Shown here: positions 59,324 to 64,000 of the stretch, piece after piece
Layout: every line of letters begins with the position of its first letter
Position numbering within the stretch: position 1 is the first letter of the stretch
Assembly (NCBI GenBank): GCA_963931105.1
Contig: OZ007004.1
Location: 62,001 to 126,000, forward strand
DNA: 64,000 nucleotides
DNA from: UMGS1590 sp900552455
GTDB taxonomy: Bacteria; Bacillota; Peptococcia; Peptococcales; Peptococcaceae
Direction: 5' to 3'
Notes under the pieces: model-generated
Seen by the model: the letters and a program-made list of their open reading frames with translations, nothing else
Told to the model about the DNA's origin: nothing
Databases searched by the model: none
Made by a program: the position numbers and the translations under genes

Positions 59324-60376
59324 TTATTCTTCCCAGGCCATCAGATCGAGCACATGCTCGGTGCCGTCTTTTTCAGTCGCGATCAGGCTGCCATCCTTCA
59401 CGCTGAGTGCGCAGGCATTGATGGCAAAATCGACTTCCTGCGTTTTGACCGCGTTGTCGCTGCCGATCTTAGCGATGTGAAGCGCATTTGGATTGATCGT
59501 CCAAGGACCGCTCATAATGCCATCGGTGTAATAAAGATAGCCGTCAGCGATGGTGAAATCGGTGCCGTTGTGCACATAGTCAACCGCTGTCAGTTCGCCG
59601 CCCTGGCTGAGCGCGTCAATATCCGGTCCGGCAAAGATGCAGACTTCGTTCATCCCCATCGCACCGCCGCGGCCGACAGTCACATAGAGCTTACCGTCGA
59701 TGACTTTGCTGGTGCCGACGTAATGAGAAACGTCATCCACCGGATCAGAAAGGATTGGGTATTCTTTCTCTGCGCCAGTGAGATAAACCGTTTCGCCGGT
59801 CTTTTCGTTGGTCGCTACAACATACTGCTTGTCCTGAGTGTCAGCGGTGTTGCCTGCGCCAATCTTGAATGTCCAGTCGGTGGTCTCTTCGATCTGGGAT
59901 TTTGGATCCAGCGTTACGGTAACAGTGCGCGTATCATTGTCCCAGACGATGTCGCCGTAGAGCTCTGTGAAATCACGCGCTGGCAGATAAGCACGGTCGT
60001 TGATCATTTCCAGCGGTCTGCTGAAATTCCCGCTCACGCCATTGGCTGTGAATGCGGTGTCGCCGATCTGCATTTCCACATTCACCAGCCCGCCGGCACC
60101 GGTGACAACGACGCTGTGATCGGTATTGTCCCACATCACGCCATAGCCCAGTTCTTCGGTGACCAGGCGCAGTGGAACCATCGTACGGTTTTCAGTGGAG
60201 ATAAATGGCTGGCCGATCTTTTCGTTCGTCTCAATGGTCTTGCCGTTGATGACGAGCGTCAAATCTGTCGAAGCCACTTCAAGTGCCGGATAGGATGTCG
60301 CAAAAGCTGGCACGGCAAGGCTCATCGCCATGATACCAGTCGTCAGCGCTGCGGTCAGTTTTCTACTCTTTTTCAT
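59324..60376 (-). CDS. Secreted copper amine oxidase N-domain (stalk) protein, copy 2
   Basis: A 350-residue paralogue of copy 1: signal peptide (KLTAALTTGIMAMSLAVPAFA), LTLVINGKTIETNEKIGQPF, TMVPLRLVTEELGYGVMWD and YLPARDFTELYGDIVWDND. The C-terminal half parallels copy 1 (YVVATNEKTGETVYLTGAEK). The ATG at 60376 follows AAAAGGAGG. A gene duplication produced the pair, each with its own promoter and terminator. Confidence 0.9.
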   Translation of the reverse strand: MKKSRKLTAALTTGIMAMSLAVPAFATSYPALEVASTDLTLVINGKTIETNEKIGQPFISTENRTMVPLRLVTEELGYGVMWDNTDHSVVVTGAGGLVNVEMQIGDTAFTANGVSGNFSRPLEMINDRAYLPARDFTELYGDIVWDNDTRTVTVTLDPKSQIEETTDWTFKIGAGNTADTQDKQYVVATNEKTGETVYLTGAEKEYPILSDPVDDVSHYVGTSKVIDGKLYVTVGRGGAMGMNEVCIFAGPDIDALSQGGELTAVDYVHNGTDFTIADGYLYYTDGIMSGPWTINPNALHIAKIGSDNAVKTQEVDFAINACALSVKDGSLIATEKDGTEHVLDLMAWEE

Positions 60377-60416
60377 TTTCAGTTCCTCCTTTTCAAAAAC
60401 AATGTTTATTACATTT

Positions 60417-60422
60417 ATTATA
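60417..60422 (-). promoter_or_regulatory. Extended -10 before stalk gene copy 2
   Basis: AAAATATGGTATAAT on the minus strand, identical over 15 bases to the element before copy 1. Confidence 0.6.
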
Positions 60423-60499
60423 CCATATTTTATGGACATTTATCCATTTCCGGAAGAACTGTCACCAATTTGTCTGGAACCGATTTACAACATTGACAA

Positions 60500-60540
60500 A
60501 ACACAAACAAGAAACGCGACGATCCCTCGCCGCGTTTGTC
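60500..60540 (-). terminator. Terminator of the DUF4491 gene
   Basis: AAACGCG (60512-60518) pairs with CGCGTTT (60531-60537), followed by CTTGTTTTG on the minus strand. Confidence 0.7.
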
Positions 60541-60548
60541 TGAGATTA

Positions 60549-60842
60549 TTATTTGTTCGCGCGTTTTGGATTGGCTGGGAACCATCCTCGGGCAACGCGC
60601 GCTTCCTGTTCGGCCACTTCATGGATACCCCAAAGCGCGGAGAATCCAAAAAGCGCGATGGCGGTGTTGAGCATGGTATTCTTCACGCGCAGGCTCACTG
60701 CCACACACAGCGCGCCGATGGCGCCGAAAAGCGGCATGCACATTTTACGGCCGAGATGATATTCGCCCTTGATGACGATCGGATGCCAGACGCCAATGAT
60801 GAGAAAAGACAAGGCGCCCAATACGATCCCTTTGAAATTCAT
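60549..60842 (-). CDS. DUF4491 family membrane protein
   Basis: The 97-residue protein has three hydrophobic segments and the family signatures GVWHPIVIKGEYHLG and EQEARVARGWFPANPKR. Function unknown. The ATG at 60842 follows GGGAGG. It lies after ftsZ but behind a terminator. Confidence 0.88.
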   Translation of the reverse strand: MNFKGIVLGALSFLIIGVWHPIVIKGEYHLGRKMCMPLFGAIGALCVAVSLRVKNTMLNTAIALFGFSALWGIHEVAEQEARVARGWFPANPKRANK

Positions 60843-60879
60843 GGTTTTCCTCCCTATCTGCAAATGATCCGCTACATAC

Positions 60880-60912
60880 AAAAACATCCCGGATCCTGTG
60901 ATCCGGGATGAA
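60880..60912 (-). terminator. ftsZ terminator
   Basis: CATCCCGGATC pairs with GATCCGGGATG around ACAG, followed by TTTTTG on the minus strand. Confidence 0.9.
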
Positions 60913-60921
60913 AATTATCCC

Positions 60922-62019
60922 TTAGCGATTTCTGTTTTTCAGGAAATCTGGAATGCGCACGTCGTCATAACCGCCGCTGTGACGCTGGCTCGTGCGAGCG
61001 CTGCCGCTGTTGCGGCTGGAGCCTGCGCTCTTGGATGGAGCGGTTGCACGGAAAACAGGTTCTTCCGGCTGACGTTCGAAGCCGGTGGCGATAACGGTGA
61101 CTTTGATGTCGTCCTTAGCGCCTGGATCATCGATAACACCGAAGATGACGTCTGGTTCGCCACCGGTGGCATCGTTGATGAAATCGACTGCTTCCTGAGT
61201 TTCGATCAGGGTTGGATTCTGACCGCTGATGTTGATGAGGAGCGCAGTTGCGCCTTCGATGCTGGTCTCCAAAAGTGGGGAAGAAATAGCAGCCTTGGCT
61301 GCAGCCACAGCGCGGTCTTCGCCCTTGCCGACACCAACGCCCATGAGCGCGGTACCGGTGTTCTGCATGGTGGAGCGTACGTCAGCAAAGTCAAGGTTGA
61401 TCATTGCATTCTTGGTGATGGTATCAGCGATACCCTGTACGCCCTGACGCAGAATGTCGTCGGCGTATTCGAACGCTTCCTTCATGGTCATTTCCTTGCT
61501 GGCGATCTCCAGCAGGCGGTCGTTTGGAATGGTGACAAGGCTGTCTACCTTATCGATCAGTTCTTCAATGCCTTCGAGGGCATTTTTCATGCGCTTGCGC
61601 CCTTCAAATTTGAATGGCTTGGTGACGACGCCGATGGTCAGCGCGCCCTGGCTCTTGGCGATCTCTGCAACAACAGCTGCAGCGCCGGTGCCGGTGCCAC
61701 CGCCCATACCAGCAGTGACGAATACGAGGTCTGCGCCTTCGAGTGCCTGAGCCAGCTCTTCGCGGCTTTCTTCGGCAGCCTTCTGGCCGATCTCAGGGTT
61801 CCCGCCAGCGCCAAGGCCGCGGGTCAGCTTCACACCGATCTGGATCTTGGTATCAGCATTGGACTGAGCCAGGACCTGAGCATCGGTATTTGCTACGATA
61901 AATTCTACATTGTCTACATTGGTTGCAATCATGCGCTCTACGGCGTTGCCGCCGCCGCCGCCCACGCCGATTACTTTGATCACGGCGACGTTATTGTTCT
62001 TATCATCGAGTTGGAACAT
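60922..62019 (-). CDS. ftsZ: Cell division protein FtsZ
   Basis: The 365-residue GTPase has GVGGGGGNAVERMI, the tubulin signature GGGTGTGAA, and the T7 catalytic loop NLDFADVRS. The short C-terminal linker ends in the conserved peptide VRIPDFLKNRNR that binds partner proteins. It forms the division ring. The ATG at 62019 follows GGAGG. It follows ftsQ after 125 bases with no ftsA between. Confidence 0.98.
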   Translation of the reverse strand: MFQLDDKNNNVAVIKVIGVGGGGGNAVERMIATNVDNVEFIVANTDAQVLAQSNADTKIQIGVKLTRGLGAGGNPEIGQKAAEESREELAQALEGADLVFVTAGMGGGTGTGAAAVVAEIAKSQGALTIGVVTKPFKFEGRKRMKNALEGIEELIDKVDSLVTIPNDRLLEIASKEMTMKEAFEYADDILRQGVQGIADTITKNAMINLDFADVRSTMQNTGTALMGVGVGKGEDRAVAAAKAAISSPLLETSIEGATALLINISGQNPTLIETQEAVDFINDATGGEPDVIFGVIDDPGAKDDIKVTVIATGFERQPEEPVFRATAPSKSAGSSRNSGSARTSQRHSGGYDDVRIPDFLKNRNR

Positions 62020-62144
62020 CCACGATCCCTCCACACAAAATTTCTAGCCTTATTGTATAATAATAACCTATATTGCAAGTTCTTGCAAATATTTTTCTCT
62101 TATCGAGGCGTTTTTGCCTAAATTGTAGTCTTTTCTACGAATTC

Positions 62145-63692
62145 TCAGGTTCCCGTCCCGGACGCTGTACCATATCCGGCATCATACCCGCTCTGATCGT
62201 AGCCGTTGGTGTAGCCGCCGGACTGATCATAACCAGTACCGTAGCCATACGACGCATTGTCGTCCCCTGTCTGGCCATAATCTGCTGTCTGGGCGCTGCC
62301 GCTATTGTTGCCGGCTGCGGAATTCTGACTGCCGCTTGCTGTCGCTGCGCTGTTTGCGTGCGACTGCTGGCTACTGTTCGTAGCAGCTGTGTTGCTGTCG
62401 CTGTTATCCGCGTCTTCGTCGTCCAGGTATTCTGAAACGTCAATGTTGTCGTAGCCTTCGAGAACGACGACCGGCGATTTCTCGTAGCGGATATCGATGG
62501 CCTCGATCGGTTCATCGATGATGCCAGAGAGGATGACCTGGTCCATGATGTCGTTCAGGTTCGCCATGCGGGCATCGATGTTGTCGACGCCACCGATGCG
62601 GATCTCAATGCCCTGGCTGGTGTACGCAAGAATGTTGTTGCGATCCTTGATGTTGATCTCCTGGATCATCGAAAGCAGATCATCGGAGCAGGCGTTGACG
62701 ACTTTGAGGATATCTGAAAATCGTGCGTTGTCCTTGAACGCTTCGCCTGGCGATGGCACTTCGTCCATCGAGAAGCCGGTGATGAGCGGCAGGCTCTGGT
62801 TGGTCAATGATTTGGTGTTATCCAGGAGCACGCCGTCCTTGCTGAACTGCAGATAGCTGCCGTTGTTCAGGAGCACGCCGGCTGGCTGGCGCTCTGTGAT
62901 ATTGATCTCTATCCAGTGTGGGAAATGACGTTTGATCTCCACTGCCTGCACATAAGGATAGTAGCTCAGCTCCTGCTCGGCCTGCCCGGTGCGATAGAGG
63001 AAGAGATTCTGTCCGACAGGATTTCCGGCGATCTCTTCAACCTGCGCCTCGCTCATGTTCTGCAGATCGTTGACCTGAACGTCATCGATGCGCATGAGCG
63101 GCCCAAGCATCACAACAATCGTCGCTACGAGAAATGCAACGACGACAAGCAGCACCACAAAACCAGCAGGAACGTTGCTTTCCTTTTTCTTTTTCGGCGG
63201 TGCAGGCGCTTCTGCTTCAGACGCTACGGCGGATGGTTTTTCCTTCGGCGCGTGCAAGGCTTCTTTTTTTGCCCTGCGGCGTGCCTGCTTGGCAGCGCGA
63301 TTGGAACGCTGCTTTTCAGCGAGGAGTGCCTCTTCGAGATCGATCTCCTCACCGGTCGGCTCCGGTTCCTCAGGTGGCTCATCCGGAAGCATTTCCTCCA
63401 GCGTTTCCACAACTTCGCCGATGGTCACATCCGGCACGGGTCGCTTTTCCTCGGCTGCTTTTTCCTGCAGGGTTTTCTTGCTGGTATTGAGCAGCTCTTC
63501 AACGCGGATCGCAATGGGATCGTCGTCAATCTCCTCCGCTTCCTGAGCAGGCGTGGCGTCAGCTTCAGCATTTTCCGCTTCCAGCCGTTTGCGTTCCTCT
63601 GCTTCGCGTTCGTACTCAAGATATTCCTCAGGGATGACGACGTCCTCGCTTTTCAGCTTAGGGCCTCTGTTTTTGTCTCTAAATAATTTCAA
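62145..63692 (-). CDS. ftsQ: FtsQ/DivIB-type division protein with long disordered ends
   Basis: About 165 acidic and basic residues rich in Glu, Ala and Arg precede a single membrane span (GFVVLLVVVAFLVATIVVML). The POTRA domain follows (IDDVQVNDLQNMSEAQVEEI; YYPYVQAVEIKRHFPHWIEI), then the FtsQ beta domain. The last ~85 residues are a low-complexity Ser/Asn/Gly/Tyr tail. It links FtsZ to peptidoglycan synthesis. The start is a TTG, ten bases after AAAGG. Confidence 0.88.
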   Translation of the reverse strand: MKLFRDKNRGPKLKSEDVVIPEEYLEYEREAEERKRLEAENAEADATPAQEAEEIDDDPIAIRVEELLNTSKKTLQEKAAEEKRPVPDVTIGEVVETLEEMLPDEPPEEPEPTGEEIDLEEALLAEKQRSNRAAKQARRRAKKEALHAPKEKPSAVASEAEAPAPPKKKKESNVPAGFVVLLVVVAFLVATIVVMLGPLMRIDDVQVNDLQNMSEAQVEEIAGNPVGQNLFLYRTGQAEQELSYYPYVQAVEIKRHFPHWIEINITERQPAGVLLNNGSYLQFSKDGVLLDNTKSLTNQSLPLITGFSMDEVPSPGEAFKDNARFSDILKVVNACSDDLLSMIQEINIKDRNNILAYTSQGIEIRIGGVDNIDARMANLNDIMDQVILSGIIDEPIEAIDIRYEKSPVVVLEGYDNIDVSEYLDDEDADNSDSNTAATNSSQQSHANSAATASGSQNSAAGNNSGSAQTADYGQTGDDNASYGYGTGYDQSGGYTNGYDQSGYDAGYGTASGTGT

Positions 63693-63726
63693 TCGGCATC
63701 AACCTTTACTGTTTCTGGTCGAACGC

Positions 63727-64000
63727 TCACTCTGCGCTGCGTTCCTCCAATGCCTTGACGATCAACGGCGCCTGCTTCCAAATGGAGCCTGCCCCCAGGA
63801 CGAGCACGAGATCGCCTGGTTCAAGGGTGGAGATAAATCCGCTGGTCAGATATTCGTCGTTGACAACCTGCGCATGCTTGCCAGGATCGATCTGGTCGAC
63901 GATGAGCTGGCTGGAAACGCCTTCGATCGGCAGCTCGCCGGCTGGGAACACATCCAGCAGATAAACAGCATCCGCCTGCGAAAGCGCTGCCGCAAAACTC
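63727..64000 (-). CDS. murC: UDP-N-acetylmuramate--L-alanine ligase, C-terminal part
   Basis: The frame runs off the right edge, leaving about 90 residues. They match the end of MurC: DVFPAGELPIEGVSSQLIV, and LVLVLGAGSIWKQAPLIV. MurC adds the first alanine to the cell-wall precursor. It precedes ftsQ by 34 bases, the usual dcw cluster order apart from a missing murB at this junction. Confidence 0.88.
   Translation of the reverse strand, partial: SFAAALSQADAVYLLDVFPAGELPIEGVSSQLIVDQIDPGKHAQVVNDEYLTSGFISTLEPGDLVLVLGAGSIWKQAPLIVKALEERSAE

Overview
The window looks like a chromosomal segment of a Bacillota (Firmicutes) anaerobe with moderately high GC. The ctsR-mcsA-clpC block, a CIRCE operator, SLH and stalk-domain surface proteins, a two-subunit iron-sulfur fumarase, family II pyrophosphatase, NhaC and AGCS sodium transporters and strong AGGAGG ribosome sites all fit that phylum. 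I cannot place it below class; Clostridia or Negativicutes are both possible.

Layout. 1-7.1 kb: end of an M20 amidohydrolase, a Fic protein, a ParE/RelB-type toxin-antitoxin pair, a remnant of SLH domain, a large SLH surface protein, and two very small genes, one built on a pentanucleotide tandem repeat. 7.4-15.4 kb: methyltransferase, MATE pump, small membrane protein, CPBP protease, htpG behind a CIRCE element, XRE regulator, AlkD-like glycosylase and a zinc phospholipase-like protein. 15.5-20.3 kb: a NitT/TauT-type ABC importer operon with two different ATPases, two different permeases, one lipoprotein and a 45-residue membrane protein. 20.6-31.1 kb: fumarase, ppaC, ClC, galU, rarA-mnmA, a LOTUS/DUF3825 protein and a purine permease. 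31.1-39.5 kb: GNAT, a zinc-ribbon protein, then a seven-gene aromatic operon aroF-aroB-aroA-aroC-pheA-aroEK-aroQ, preceded by a Tyr/Phe-rich leader peptide and terminator that look like a ribosome-mediated attenuator. 39.55-41.28 kb: an IS3-family element sitting in the loop of the aroQ terminator. 41.3-50.1 kb: CPBP protease, LytTR two-component system, AGCS and NhaC transporters, AraC regulator, proA with a structured leader. 50.4-57.7 kb: clpC-mcsA-ctsR (no mcsB), uvrC, a holin-like protein, a second toxin-antitoxin pair and a frameshifted small gene. 57.7-64 kb: two tandem stalk-domain proteins, DUF4491, ftsZ, ftsQ and the end of murC.

How it fits together. The aro operon makes chorismate from DAHP onward and adds a chorismate mutase fused to a divergent prephenate dehydratase domain; the leader would tie expression to charged Tyr/Phe tRNA. 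CtsR and HrcA-type operators indicate heat-stress control of clpC and htpG. The two ABC ATPases carry complementary substitutions that predict a heterodimer with one canonical and one degenerate nucleotide site. No tRNA, rRNA or CRISPR array was seen.

The most unusual items are the aromatic attenuator, the asymmetric ABC importer with its small membrane protein, the pentanucleotide repeat inside a short gene upstream of the SLH protein, the unassigned proA leader RNA, and the LOTUS/DUF3825 protein.
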